A DNA stretch of 64,000 bases, from positions 3,534,001-3,598,000 of the forward strand of contig NZ_CP113977.2 of NCBI RefSeq assembly GCF_026870175.2, in the 5' to 3' direction. The notes below the pieces were generated by a model. The model was not told the origin of the DNA. It did not search any database and worked only from the letters and a program-made list of their open reading frames with translations. This stretch comes from Flavobacterium aestivum. Lineage in GTDB: Bacteria; Bacteroidota; Bacteroidia; Flavobacteriales; Flavobacteriaceae. Below, piece by piece: positions 52,503 through 61,966 of this stretch; position 1 is the stretch's first letter; each line of letters opens with the position of its first letter. Position numbers and translations under genes: made by a program.

Positions 52503-55500
52503 TGTCAGTCAAATATTCGGTAAATGGATTTTCATCATCTTTCTTAGAGAACTGATGTTTTTCTGAAATTTTTGCAAAAATATAGTACAAGCCAGGTATT
52601 ATTAATACCCCGCAAACTGTACCTATAAGCATCCCTCCTGCTGCTGCTGAACCCAATGTTCTGTTTCCAATTTTACCCGGATCAGAAGCTAAAGCCAAAG
52701 GAACTAAACCTGCAATAAAGGCAAAGGATGTCATCAAAATTGGACGGAAACGTACAACTGCTCCTTGCATTGCTGCATCGAGTACAGACGCACCTTGGCT
52801 ATGCTTCTGGGCTGCAAACTCCACAATTAACACGGCATTTTTTCCTAACAAACCTATGAGCATTACAAAAGCTACCTGAGCATATATATTATTGGCTAAT
52901 CCAAATAATTTTAAGAATAAAAAGGCTCCAAAGATACCTGCCGGTAAAGACAAAATAACAACAAGTGGTAAAATGAAACTCTCGTATTGAGCTGCTAGAA
53001 CCAAATACACGAAACCAAGACATATTAAGAATATATAAATGGCCTCGTTTCCTCTAGCTACCTCATCTGCAGAGATACCAGCCCAATCAATACCAAAACC
53101 TCTAGGAAGTGTTTTTGCAGCTACTTCTTTTACAACTTCAATGGCTGTACCACTACTGTAACCAATAGCTGGAGCTCCACTAATTTCCGATGCATTGTAC
53201 ATATTATGTCTAGTGATTTCAGACAAACCGTATACTTTTTTCATTTTCATGAAAGCAGAAAAAGGTACCATCTCATCTCTATTATTTTTGACATATAATT
53301 TTAATATATCTTCTGGTAATGCTCTATATTCTGGTGAAGCCTGTACAATTACCTTATATTGACGGTCGTATTTTATGAAATTGGTTTCATAATTACTACC
53401 TACAAGTGTAGACAATGTGTTCATGGCATTCTCGATACTAACTCCTTTTTGTTGTGCTAAATCGTTATCAATATCCAACATATATTGTGGGAAACTAGCA
53501 CTATAAAAGGTAAATACCGAGGTCAATTCAGGACGTTTTTTCAATTCACGAACAAATTCCTTACTTACCGTTTCCATTTTTTTGTAATCCCCAGAACCTG
53601 CTTTATCCAGTAAACGTAATTCAAAACCACCTGCTGCTCCATATCCAGGAACCGCTGGGGGTTGGAAATATTCGATGGTTGCTCCCGAAATGTCTTTGGT
53701 TTCCTCTTCTAATTCTTTGATAATTTCCTCAACATTATGGTGACGTTCTTCCCAACTTTTTAAATTAATCAAACAAGTTCCTGTATTAGCCCCTGTTCCT
53801 TCTGTTAGAATTTCATATCCCGCCAAAGCTGATACTGATTTTACTCCTTCAATTTTCTCGGCTACTTTTTGTAAACGCTCCGCTATTTGGTTCGTTCTCT
53901 CTAAAGATGAACCTGGAGGAGTTTGGATAATAGCATAAAACATTCCTTGATCTTCACTAGGAATAAACCCTGATGGAAGACTGTTGTTTATGAAAAATAT
54001 ACCCATACAGAATGCAACTAAAATCCCAATTGATACTGATCTTCTATTGATAAAAAATCCAAGTATTTTTTGGTATCTATCTGATAAATTATTGAACTTA
54101 TTATTAAAACCATCTAAAAACCTATTGATTAAATTTTTAGGTCGTGGTTGTCCATGTGTGTTTTTTAACATCAAAGCACACAATGCTGGCGTAAGGGTCA
54201 AAGCTACTACTCCCGAAAGAATAATTGAGGTTGCCATAGTGATTGAGAACTGACGGTAAAAGATACCTACAGGACCTGACATAAATGCTACAGGAATAAA
54301 AACAGCAGCCATCAAAAAGGTAATAGCGATAATCGCTCCACCAATCTCTGACATTGCTTGTCTAGTAGCTTTTCTGGCAGAAAGATGTTCTTCTTCCATT
54401 TTGGCATGGACGGCTTCAATCACTACGATGGCATCATCCACAACGACTCCAATTGCTAATACAAGTGCAAATAAAGTTATCAAGTTGATTGTAATTCCAA
54501 ACATTTGCATAAAGGCAAACGTACCAATTAACGATACCGGTACTGCAATAGCCGGAATAAGCGTTGAACGCCAGTCTCCCAAGAACAAGAATACCACTAA
54601 ACCTACTAATATAAAGGCTTCAACCAATGTATGAATTACTTTTTCGATAGAAGCATCCAAAAATTTAGATACATCATAACTAATTTCATAATCCATTCCT
54701 TTTGGAAATGATTTCTTTAATTCTTCTAATTTTACTTTAACATCTTTAATTACCTGACTGGCATTACTACCATAAGATTGTTTAATGGTTATTGCTGCAG
54801 ATGGTTTTCCATCTATACTGGAATAAATATCATACATCGAACTTCCAAACTCCACATCGGCAACATCTTTCAATCGAAGTAATTCACCATTGGCATTCGA
54901 TCTTACTACGATATTTTCATATCCTTCCTTAGTTGTGTATCTTCCTTTGTATTTCAATACATATTCGAACGCTTGAGATCTTTTACCCGAACTCTCTCCT
55001 GTTTTCCCTGGTGAAGCTTCCAAACTCTGGTTGCTTAAGGATTCCATTATCTCATCGGCTGATATTTTGTAAGCCAACATTCTGTCTGGTTTCAACCAAA
55101 CACGCATCGCATATTCACGATTTCCTAAGATATCAGCAACACCTACCCCGTTTACACGTTTTATGTCCGAAAGAATATTAATATCAGCATAATTGAAAAG
55201 GAATTTTTGACTTGTTTTTGGATCCTTACTGAATAAGTTAATATACAAAAGCATATTAGGCTCTTCACGCGTGATTTTTAGTCCTTCCCTAACTACCAAT
55301 GGCGGAAGCTTATTGATTACAGATGACACACGATTTTGTACATTAATCGCTGCTTGGTTAGGATCTGTACCCAAATTGAATATTACCTGAACGTTTGCTT
55401 CTCCATCATTTCCGGCATCAGATGTAATATACTTCATTCCAGGAACTCCATTTAGGGCTCTTTCAAGTGGTATAATTACAGATTTAACCATCAACTCACC

Positions 55501-55659
55501 ATTGGCACCCGGATAAGCTGCCAGAATGTTTACTTTTGGTGGCGAAATAGACGGGAATTGTGTTACTGGCAAACTAGTCATTGCCAATATTCCCAAAAAG
55601 ACAATAACTAACGATATTACAATCGATAATACAGGTCTTTGTATAAATTTATTAAACAT
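52495..55659 (-). CDS. RND efflux permease, HAE1 (AcrB) family
   Basis: 1054 residues with twelve membrane helices and two large periplasmic loops. The first helix reads FIQRPVLSIVISLVIVFLGILAM; TM4 contains the proton-relay pair GVVVDDAIVVIEAV (Asp-Asp), and TM10 the partner Lys in LGKNAVLIVEFA. Periplasmic signatures QVIFNLGTDPNQAAINVQNRV and the funnel GPAVPGYGAAGGFE-like region are present. It exports hydrophobic drugs, bile-salt-like or dye molecules using the proton gradient. Middle gene of a three-gene operon (adaptor, permease, outer-membrane factor). Confidence 0.96.
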   Translation of the reverse strand: MFNKFIQRPVLSIVISLVIVFLGILAMTSLPVTQFPSISPPKVNILAAYPGANGELMVKSVIIPLERALNGVPGMKYITSDAGNDGEANVQVIFNLGTDPNQAAINVQNRVSSVINKLPPLVVREGLKITREEPNMLLYINLFSKDPKTSQKFLFNYADINILSDIKRVNGVGVADILGNREYAMRVWLKPDRMLAYKISADEIMESLSNQSLEASPGKTGESSGKRSQAFEYVLKYKGRYTTKEGYENIVVRSNANGELLRLKDVADVEFGSSMYDIYSSIDGKPSAAITIKQSYGSNASQVIKDVKVKLEELKKSFPKGMDYEISYDVSKFLDASIEKVIHTLVEAFILVGLVVFLFLGDWRSTLIPAIAVPVSLIGTFAFMQMFGITINLITLFALVLAIGVVVDDAIVVIEAVHAKMEEEHLSARKATRQAMSEIGGAIIAITFLMAAVFIPVAFMSGPVGIFYRQFSITMATSIILSGVVALTLTPALCALMLKNTHGQPRPKNLINRFLDGFNNKFNNLSDRYQKILGFFINRRSVSIGILVAFCMGIFFINNSLPSGFIPSEDQGMFYAIIQTPPGSSLERTNQIAERLQKVAEKIEGVKSVSALAGYEILTEGTGANTGTCLINLKSWEERHHNVEEIIKELEEETKDISGATIEYFQPPAVPGYGAAGGFELRLLDKAGSGDYKKMETVSKEFVRELKKRPELTSVFTFYSASFPQYMLDIDNDLAQQKGVSIENAMNTLSTLVGSNYETNFIKYDRQYKVIVQASPEYRALPEDILKLYVKNNRDEMVPFSAFMKMKKVYGLSEITRHNMYNASEISGAPAIGYSSGTAIEVVKEVAAKTLPRGFGIDWAGISADEVARGNEAIYIFLICLGFVYLVLAAQYESFILPLVVILSLPAGIFGAFLFLKLFGLANNIYAQVAFVMLIGLLGKNAVLIVEFAAQKHSQGASVLDAAMQGAVVRFRPILMTSFAFIAGLVPLALASDPGKIGNRTLGSAAAGGMLIGTVCGVLIIPGLYYIFAKISEKHQFSKKDDENPFTEYLTDNE

Positions 55660-55688
55660 ATTTTTATCTTTTTAAATAGTTAAAACGA

Positions 55689-56771
55689 CTACTCCGCTTT
55701 TAATCTTAAGTGTGCTAATACTTCTTTTGGATTTAGATAATCAAATTTGATTTTATCATTATCATTGGCTTTTTGAAGTCCATCCAATAAGATTTTATCA
55801 TTAGCGGTTATTCCTGAATTTACTACATACAAATCTGGCATTTCACCTTTTATAGTGATCTCTACTGATTTAAGTACATTGTTTTTTTCTACTACAAATA
55901 CATATTTTTTATCTTGTATTTCATAAGTAGCTTTTTGAGGAATAACTAATGCGTTTCTAACAGGAACTGTCATTAATACTTTACCTGTTTCTCCATTCTT
56001 TAATAGTTTATCAGAATTCGGGAATTTTGCTCTGAAGGCAATATTACCTGTTTCATTATCAAATTCACTTTCAATAACTTCTACATTTCCTTTATATTTT
56101 AATGCTTCGCCATTTGCCAAAAGCAAACTTACAGTACTATTTCCTCTGCCTTTTATATTAGTTTGATACTCTAAATATTCAGGTTCAGATACATTAAAAT
56201 AGGCGAACACCTGGCTATTATCTGAAAGGCTGGTCAATAACTCCCCTTCGTCGATAAGGCTTCCTAATTTTTTCGGGATTCGGTCAATAGTTCCGTCAAA
56301 TGGAGCCCTGATCTCAGTAAATGATAAATGTAATTTTGCTAAGGCAACTTCTGCTTTTGCCTGCTCTAACTTAGCCTGAGCGATAGCCTGTTCACTTTTT
56401 GAAACTATATTTTTATCGGCTAATGATTTAGCATTTTGCAATTCAATCTCAGCCGCTTTAGCTTCAGCTTGTGCTTTTAATAATTCTGCCTCATACATTT
56501 TTGGCATGATTTTAAACAACACCTGACCAGCTTTTACAAACTGACCTTCATCTACATAAATGTTTTGCAAAAATCCTTTTTCCTGTGCTCGGATTTCGAT
56601 GTTTCTAACTGAACGTATCTGCGAAACATACTGTTTAGTAAAGGAAGTATCAATCATTACGGGATTGGTAACGGTAAATTTACCTGCTTCTTCTTTTTCT
56701 TCTTTTTTGGTTGTACAGCTAGTTAGGCACAACAAGGCAAACAAGCCTGTGAACAAGATTATTCTCTTCAT
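55689..56771 (-). CDS. RND efflux periplasmic adaptor (AcrA-type lipoprotein)
   Basis: 360 residues, with lipobox Cys19 (LCLTSC). Barrel-sandwich domain IEIRAQEKGFLQNIYVDEGQFVKAGQVLFKIMP, then a long alpha-hairpin about 98-150 (AELLKAQAEAKAAEIELQNAKSLADKNIVSKSEQAIAQAKLEQ), then the lipoyl return and beta-barrel (LHLSFTEIRAPFDGTIDR). Links the AcrB-like permease to the outer-membrane factor. First gene of the operon. No adjacent TetR- or AraC-type regulator; expression control is not evident. Confidence 0.94.
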   Translation of the reverse strand: MKRIILFTGLFALLCLTSCTTKKEEKEEAGKFTVTNPVMIDTSFTKQYVSQIRSVRNIEIRAQEKGFLQNIYVDEGQFVKAGQVLFKIMPKMYEAELLKAQAEAKAAEIELQNAKSLADKNIVSKSEQAIAQAKLEQAKAEVALAKLHLSFTEIRAPFDGTIDRIPKKLGSLIDEGELLTSLSDNSQVFAYFNVSEPEYLEYQTNIKGRGNSTVSLLLANGEALKYKGNVEVIESEFDNETGNIAFRAKFPNSDKLLKNGETGKVLMTVPVRNALVIPQKATYEIQDKKYVFVVEKNNVLKSVEITIKGEMPDLYVVNSGITANDKILLDGLQKANDNDKIKFDYLNPKEVLAHLRLKAE

Positions 56772-56947
56772 GGTATAAAAAATGGTAATTAAGCGATTGA
56801 ATATTTGGAATCTAGGAATTCCTTTAGACGTAATAAACCATCAGTCGCCATAATGAGACCCTAACTGTAATACAGGAGGAAGTAAGTTTGAGATACACCC
56901 ACAAGTTATACATGATCACACTTTTGGTAACCGATGTATAGTTTTAA

Positions 56948-57343
56948 TCAAATTCTTAAAACTCTTTGCTGAATGTAAATAGGATTTGAATAGCCGGAAA
57001 ATGGCTGGAAGATTTTTGAACACTCTGAGGGAGCGTCATAAAGGAACTGATGGGAAAATGTAAGATACCATCTGTCCAGTAAGCTATATTTTTTGAAAAT
57101 AAATTTATCAGAAACCCCAACTTTAGTATTGTCACCGCTTGCGTGTTCTTCGTCTAAATCTAAGTCGGCATCCTCAATTACCAGGCTGCCAAAATCTTGA
57201 CTTATAAGCTTTACTCTGAGCTTATTTGTAAAATTATATTGTGAAGTATGGTTACTCTTGTTATGATTCGTATCTGCATGCAAGAAGTGCCCTCCGCCAA
57301 GCAGATGGAAACTCAGATATATGAAAAATACAATTGTTCTCAT
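56948..57343 (-). CDS. small exported protein of unknown function
   Basis: 131 residues with a signal-like N-terminus (MRTIVFFIYLSFHLLGGG, cleavage perhaps near HA-D, residue 24). A His/Asp-rich mature start (HADTNHNKSNH) is followed by an acidic stretch (DADLDLDEEHASGD) and aromatic C-terminus (YSNPIYIQQRV). The family looks typical of Bacteroidota but I cannot name it. It precedes the efflux operon in the direction of transcription by about 175 bases, so it could be cotranscribed or independent. Confidence 0.55.
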   Translation of the reverse strand: MRTIVFFIYLSFHLLGGGHFLHADTNHNKSNHTSQYNFTNKLRVKLISQDFGSLVIEDADLDLDEEHASGDNTKVGVSDKFIFKKYSLLDRWYLTFSHQFLYDAPSECSKIFQPFSGYSNPIYIQQRVLRI

Positions 57344-57656
57344 TTGAGCGCAAAAATAGCAAAAGATCTAAATAAAAAAAACTGTTTTTCAAAGCTCCAA
57401 TGAAAAAAACAGACAAAACTATTTTCAAAAATTCATTTGACAATACTATTCATAAGCTGTCGAGTACAATTTAGAAATGTTTTAATGCTTTAAAACAGAA
57501 GCCTCTAACATAATTTTATGATTGATCCTTAAATCATCAAAAAGCATTTAATCTCCTTATATCATTAATAAAACATTTCTTAATTTATCGTTTTATAAGT
57601 AGGATATTACTTAAAAACAAATACAGCATGTTTGCTAAATGCTCAGTAATGAGCAT
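57344..57656. other. gap between the small exported protein and the alcohol dehydrogenase terminator
   Basis: 313 AT-rich bases with no credible ORF on either strand. Promoters for the small exported protein gene should lie in the left part. No tRNA or structured RNA seen. Confidence 0.4.
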
Positions 57657-57693
57657 AAAAAAAGCCCAAACACACTAAAATGTTTAGGCTTTA
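57657..57693 (-). terminator. terminator of the alcohol dehydrogenase gene
   Basis: AAAGCCCAAACA (57661-57672) pairs with TGTTTAGGCTTT (57681-57692) with one mismatch, then TTTTTTTA on the minus strand. Confidence 0.8.
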
Positions 57694-57710
57694 ACTTTTT
57701 AAACTGATTT

Positions 57711-58754
57711 TTATAATGTTGCCATATCTATCACAAAACGATAACGAACATCACCTTTTATCATTCGATCATAAGCTTCGTTTATATTTTTGATGTCTAT
57801 CAATTCAATATCTGAAACGATTCCGTGTTCAGCACAATAATCCAACATTTCCTGAGTTTCCGGTAATCCCCCAATCAAAGAACCTACAACGCTTTTTCGG
57901 CCAAAAATAAGTCCCATAGGATTCAACTCATACGCTGCTGGTGGCACGCCAATACAAACATGAACTCCTTTGGTTTTTAACAATCCTACATACATATTCA
58001 AATCATGCGGTGCTGAAACTGTATCTAAAATAAAATCAAAAGACCCAGCTACGCTTTGAAGCTGATTTGCATCTTTGGTAACAACAAATTTATGGGCGCC
58101 TAGTTTCTTGGCATCAGCTTCTTTTGCTGGCGATGTACTAAGAACGGTTACTTCGGCTCCAAAAGCCACTCCAAACTTTACAGCCATGTGTCCCAAACCG
58201 CCAAGCCCTAAAACCGCCAGTTTATGTCCCTTGCCTACTCCTAAAAACTTTAATGGAGAATAAGTAGTGATTCCAGCACAAAGTAAAGGAGCAACTGCAG
58301 CCAAATCTAACTTATCAGATATATGCAAAACGAAATCTTCATGCACCACAATAGTATTTGAATAACCTCCGTAAGTTGGTGTTTTTTTATCTTGCTCCAA
58401 ACTATTATATGTAGCCGTAAATCCGTTGGAACAAAATTGCTCTAATCCTTCCTTACAATTATCACAAGTTCTACAAGAATCGACAAGACAGCCTGTTCCT
58501 GCAAGATCACCTACTTTAAATTTCTTAACATGACTTCCTACTTTAACAACTTTCCCTACAATTTCATGTCCTGGAACCATCGGGAAAATACCTCCGCCCC
58601 AATCATCTCTAATTTGGTGAAGATCACTATGACATACTCCACAAAATTGAATATCAAACTGTACATCGTGTGGTCCAACTTCTCTTCTTTCAAAATTCCA
58701 TGGTGCCAAGTCCGACTTAGCATCCTGTACTGCAAATCCTTTTGTTTCTATCAT
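57711..58754 (-). CDS. zinc-dependent NAD(P)-alcohol dehydrogenase (YahK/CAD type)
   Basis: 347 residues. Catalytic zinc ligands are seen as Cys41 in CGVCHSD and His63-Glu64 in VPGHEIVG, and the structural zinc lobe CRTCDNCKEGLEQFC near 93-108 has four Cys. GLGGLGHMAVKFG is the Rossmann GxGxxG. These features match the cinnamyl-alcohol/YahK-type aldehyde reductases, which reduce diverse aldehydes with NADPH. It is monocistronic with its own terminator. Probably aldehyde detoxification. Confidence 0.9.
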   Translation of the reverse strand: MIETKGFAVQDAKSDLAPWNFERREVGPHDVQFDIQFCGVCHSDLHQIRDDWGGGIFPMVPGHEIVGKVVKVGSHVKKFKVGDLAGTGCLVDSCRTCDNCKEGLEQFCSNGFTATYNSLEQDKKTPTYGGYSNTIVVHEDFVLHISDKLDLAAVAPLLCAGITTYSPLKFLGVGKGHKLAVLGLGGLGHMAVKFGVAFGAEVTVLSTSPAKEADAKKLGAHKFVVTKDANQLQSVAGSFDFILDTVSAPHDLNMYVGLLKTKGVHVCIGVPPAAYELNPMGLIFGRKSVVGSLIGGLPETQEMLDYCAEHGIVSDIELIDIKNINEAYDRMIKGDVRYRFVIDMATL

Positions 58755-58993
58755 TTTTTTATTTTTTTATTTCTAATAAAAATACTAAAAATATTTAATA
58801 GTCAACGAATTACATTTTAAAAGAAATAATTAATTTTAGTAAAGGCAAAAAATAACTTTAAGAAGTCTTTCCAATTGAATTTACCTTTAATTAAGTTTCA
58901 GTAATTTATCGAAATTTGTTTCTTTTTCGGCAATAGAAATTTGTTTCTTTGTCTAAATCTATAACTGCAACTCATAACAATTAAAACTCCTTC

Positions 58994-59563
58994 ATGCCGG
59001 AATATTTTCTAGATGTAGAATACAACAACCACACTTATGGTGTGGATGAAATCAATTTTAAGGAATTTGAATGCTGTACATTTAATCATTGTACATTTTC
59101 GGCTTGTAACTTTATGGATGTTACTTTCATCGATTGTGTCTTTAATGATTGCATTTTTAACGAAGCAAGAATCAATCATGTCGCTTTAAGAACCGTGACG
59201 TTCAACCGATGTGAAATTAAAGATGTAAATTTTGCTATGTGCAGTAAACTTATTTTTGAAGTTCATTTTAACAACTGCATACTGGATTTTTCTAAATTTT
59301 ATACCTTAAAAATAAAAGGAACCCAATTTATCAATTGCAGTTTGATTGCAGTTGATTTTATGGCTGCTGATTTAACTGAAGTATTTTTTGAAAATTGTGA
59401 TTTATATCGTGCTGAATTTGCCAAAGCTACTGCCAACAAAACCAATTTTAAGTCCAGTTATCATTATACTATTGACCCAAAAACCACTAAATTGAAGAAA
59501 GCAGTATTTGCATTAGAAGGTCTAAAAGGTTTACTCTACAAACACGATATCATTGTAAATTAA
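58994..59563 (+). CDS. pentapeptide-repeat protein, Qnr/MfpA-like
   Basis: 189 residues forming two blocks of A(D/N)LXX pentapeptide repeats, for example CTFNHCTFSACNFMDVTFID, VTFNRCEIKDVNF and LTEVFFENCDLYRAEF. The right-handed quadrilateral helix mimics DNA. The C-terminal YTIDPKTTKLKKAVFALEGLKGLL resembles the dimerisation end of Qnr proteins that protect gyrase from quinolones. It is chromosomal, with a plain surrounding context, so it is more likely a resident member with unknown target. Followed by a 20-base gap to a convergent gene. Confidence 0.82.
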   Translation: MPEYFLDVEYNNHTYGVDEINFKEFECCTFNHCTFSACNFMDVTFIDCVFNDCIFNEARINHVALRTVTFNRCEIKDVNFAMCSKLIFEVHFNNCILDFSKFYTLKIKGTQFINCSLIAVDFMAADLTEVFFENCDLYRAEFAKATANKTNFKSSYHYTIDPKTTKLKKAVFALEGLKGLLYKHDIIVN

Positions 59564-59582
59564 TCATCTAAAAACAAAACTT

Positions 59583-60068
59583 TTAACTCACAAACTCAAG
59601 ATGATTCCCTTCGGTATGTAAAATGTGCTTTGCTTTTATAATTTCTTCATTGGGACCATTTACTATTACTATAAATTTCCCTTCTTCCAGATGTTCATGA
59701 CATTTAACGACCTTATCTTCTTTTATCCCTATAAAAGTCAGCAGTGAAATAAAACCACCTGCAACTATACCAAGATCAAGCCCCGCAATGCTTCCTACAA
59801 GCGCGCCTGCTCCGTATAAAAAACCAAAACCAGGAACCGTAAAAACACCAATACCGGAGAGCAACCCTATTAGTGTTCCCGCCCCCATGCCAACTACTGC
59901 TGGAGCTTCTTTTATATTATCCAGAGATTTAATATGAATATGGTCTTCAATTATTACCGCTTTACCCAACAACGAAACATCATCCATAGGAAAACCATAT
60001 TCACTTAAAACTTTGATGGCATTAACCGCCTTTTCATGCGTGTCATAAATAGCAATTTGTGATTCCAT
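59583..60068 (-). CDS. general-stress-type membrane protein with glycine-zipper
   Basis: 161 residues from the ATG at 60068 (MESQIAIYDTHEKAVNAIKVL); the frame back to 60110 has no family support. The N-terminal region is a YflT/GSP17M-like ferredoxin-like domain. A hydrophobic centre (about 62-115) is rich in glycine (VVGMGAGTLIGLLSGIGVFTVPGFGFLYGAGALVGSIAGLDLGIVAGG), the glycine-zipper that inserts in membranes. Similar proteins are induced by general stress, but here no promoter is recognisable. Tail KFIVIVNGPNEEI closes the domain. Confidence 0.7.
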   Translation of the reverse strand: MESQIAIYDTHEKAVNAIKVLSEYGFPMDDVSLLGKAVIIEDHIHIKSLDNIKEAPAVVGMGAGTLIGLLSGIGVFTVPGFGFLYGAGALVGSIAGLDLGIVAGGFISLLTFIGIKEDKVVKCHEHLEEGKFIVIVNGPNEEIIKAKHILHTEGNHLEFVS

Positions 60069-60199
60069 AATATTATTTTTTAAGGTATTAACACAATTAC
60101 TCAGCATCATAAAATCATTAGTAAAGTCATGAATTTAAGCTGTTTAACACATTATTTAATTAATATTTAGAGTACAAAATTTGGGGTTTATTCAATAAT

Positions 60200-60661
60200 T
60201 TATTTGGATAACATTTTCTCAAATCGTTTTTGCATTTCCTCAAAACTCATATCTTCTTTATGGGTTGCTATCATCCATTTATAACCAAATGGATCCATTA
60301 CCTGCCCTACACGATCACCATAGAACATATCTTCAATAGCCATTATTTCAGTCGCCCCAGCATCAATAGCTCTCTTGAATACGGCATCAACATCTTTAAC
60401 ATACAATCCAAAAGTCATTGGGTTTCCACCAATAGTTTCTGGGCTTTTGTTTCCCCATTCAATATTCTCATCTGCCATCATCAGTAAGGAATCTTCAATC
60501 ATTATTTCTGCATGACCAATTAGTCCATTTGGCATTAGTAATTTGCCTCGTTCAGTTGCACCAAATGCTTTTTTGTAAAATTCAATAGCGTCATTGCACC
60601 CTTTAATAGTTATGTATGCATTTAGTGTGTACGCTCCTGGGTAAATGTGTGATGTTTGCAT
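60200..60661 (-). CDS. VOC-family protein, PhnB-like
   Basis: 153 residues. YTLNAYITIKGCNDAIEFYKKAFGATERG at the start and YGDRVGQVMDPFGYKWMIATHKEDMSFEEMQKRFE at the end are the usual PhnB/DUF1428-like VOC features. PFGYxW is the hallmark. A metal site His/Glu set is consistent with a glyoxalase or dioxygenase fold, but the function is unknown. Monocistronic; ends near the stress protein gene. Confidence 0.85.
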   Translation of the reverse strand: MQTSHIYPGAYTLNAYITIKGCNDAIEFYKKAFGATERGKLLMPNGLIGHAEIMIEDSLLMMADENIEWGNKSPETIGGNPMTFGLYVKDVDAVFKRAIDAGATEIMAIEDMFYGDRVGQVMDPFGYKWMIATHKEDMSFEEMQKRFEKMLSK

Positions 60662-60841
60662 GTTATAGTTTTTTAAGTGTTTGTATTATGCTAATATTAC
60701 TCTGAAAAAAGTCTTAAATTTACGCATTTTTCTATAAATCAACATATTACACCAACTTATTTTTAAGTTTATTTTTACAACATTAATTTATCAATGAAAA
60801 TTAAAAACTTGTCACTACATTTTTTCCTCATGCTTTTATAC

Positions 60842-60876
60842 AAAAAAACCTCAACTATTTCTAAATAATCGAGGTT
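60842..60876 (-). terminator. terminator of the 60921 GNAT gene
   Basis: AACCTC (60847-60852) and GAGGTT (60871-60876) anchor a longer imperfect stem, followed by TTTTTT on the minus strand. Confidence 0.7.
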
Positions 60877-60920
60877 CCTATTTTATTCTTTCAGAATAAA
60901 TATCTTTTTTAAGCTTATAA

Positions 60921-61355
60921 CTACAAATATATTCTCATATGATTATGCTTAATCCCAACTTCTTCAAAAGGTTCATCATAAATTTCAAAACCAAGTTTCT
61001 TGTAAAAATCATTAGCAGATTCCCTAGAATGACAAGTTACTTCCTTAATTCCTTGTTTCTTGCAAAACTCTAACAATTCATTCACCAAAAGTTTACCTAT
61101 TCCTTTTCCTTGCAAATTTGTATCAACTGCCATTTGCATCAATTGAGCCTTTTCTTTTTTACTGTCTATTGGTACCAAAATAACACAGCCCAAAAGATTG
61201 TTGCTTTCGGTTGCCACGAAATGCCAAGCTTTATCATCATTCATTTCCCAAGCATTATCCGGCAAACCAATTGGTCTCAATAAAACTTTATTCCTTAATT
61301 CTCTTTCTAATTGATAAAGAGAATCCAAGATTGTTATTTGTTTTATTTCTAACAT
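60921..61355 (-). CDS. GNAT-family N-acetyltransferase
   Basis: 144 residues. The acetyl-CoA loop reads LMQMAVDTNLQGKGIGKLLVNELLEF (Q-G-K-G-I-G). DFYKKLGFEIYDEPFEEVGIKHNHMRIYL at the C-terminus resembles the ElaA-like/YitI-type subgroup. NLLGCVILVPID is the preceding strand. Likely acetylates an amine or N-terminal group; substrate unknown. It is followed by a terminator and preceded by another GNAT gene on the same strand 76 bases away. Confidence 0.85.
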   Translation of the reverse strand: MLEIKQITILDSLYQLERELRNKVLLRPIGLPDNAWEMNDDKAWHFVATESNNLLGCVILVPIDSKKEKAQLMQMAVDTNLQGKGIGKLLVNELLEFCKKQGIKEVTCHSRESANDFYKKLGFEIYDEPFEEVGIKHNHMRIYL

Positions 61356-61431
61356 AGTCTACTAATTTTTTATTTTATGAGTCAAATTATGGCTAATTTC
61401 TAACTGCAACAAATACTTATAACTTTAATAA

Positions 61432-61929
61432 TTAGATTTTTTTCTCCAGAATATAATCTTCCATCAGGTAACCATGATCTAATTCTATATCGACTTCACC
61501 AACAATCCCGAAACCTAATTTTTGATAGAAATGCAATGCTTTATTGAATCTATTTACATTTAAAGTAAGTGCTGTAGAATGGTTTTCTATAGCTACATTC
61601 TCTACAAAATCAATTAATTTCTTTCCAATTCCTTTACCCTGTGTGTTTGTTAAAACATAAATTTTATGAATTTTGGTTTGATGCTTTTCTTTGTAATTAT
61701 GCTCGTAGGAAGCAAAACCCAAAGTAAGATCACCTTCCTTGGCTAATACAAAATGATTCCCCTTATTAATAACACTGTCATTTAGGGCTTCGTCATTATA
61801 AAAAGCTCCCAACATATAATCTAATTGTTCTTTTGAAAGGATTTCTCCATAAGCAACAGGCCAGGTTTCATGTGCAATATCTCGAATTGTTTGATAATCT
61901 TTTGCAGTAGCAGCAACTATTGTAATCAT
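61432..61929 (-). CDS. GNAT-family N-acetyltransferase
   Basis: 165 residues. Motif A IHKIYVLTNTQGKGIGKKLIDFVENVA (Q-G-K-G-I-G), followed by ALTLNVNRFNKALHFYQKLGFGIVGEVDIELDHGYLMEDYIL, which is the typical C-terminal motif B. The end YLMEDYILEK is common in the Flavobacteriia branch. It is not closely similar to the adjacent GNAT by eye, so it is not a recent duplicate. The start lies 37 bases after the miaE stop on the same strand, so the two may share a transcript. Substrate unknown. Confidence 0.85.
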   Translation of the reverse strand: MITIVAATAKDYQTIRDIAHETWPVAYGEILSKEQLDYMLGAFYNDEALNDSVINKGNHFVLAKEGDLTLGFASYEHNYKEKHQTKIHKIYVLTNTQGKGIGKKLIDFVENVAIENHSTALTLNVNRFNKALHFYQKLGFGIVGEVDIELDHGYLMEDYILEKKI

Positions 61930-61966
61930 TTAAAATTAAAATTAAAAGTTAGAAGATTTGGAATTA

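Noticed and set aside
60921..61929. The two neighbouring GNAT genes as a recent tandem duplicate
   Set aside because: Outside the shared acetyl-CoA loop they differ by eye in length, N-terminus and C-terminal motif.
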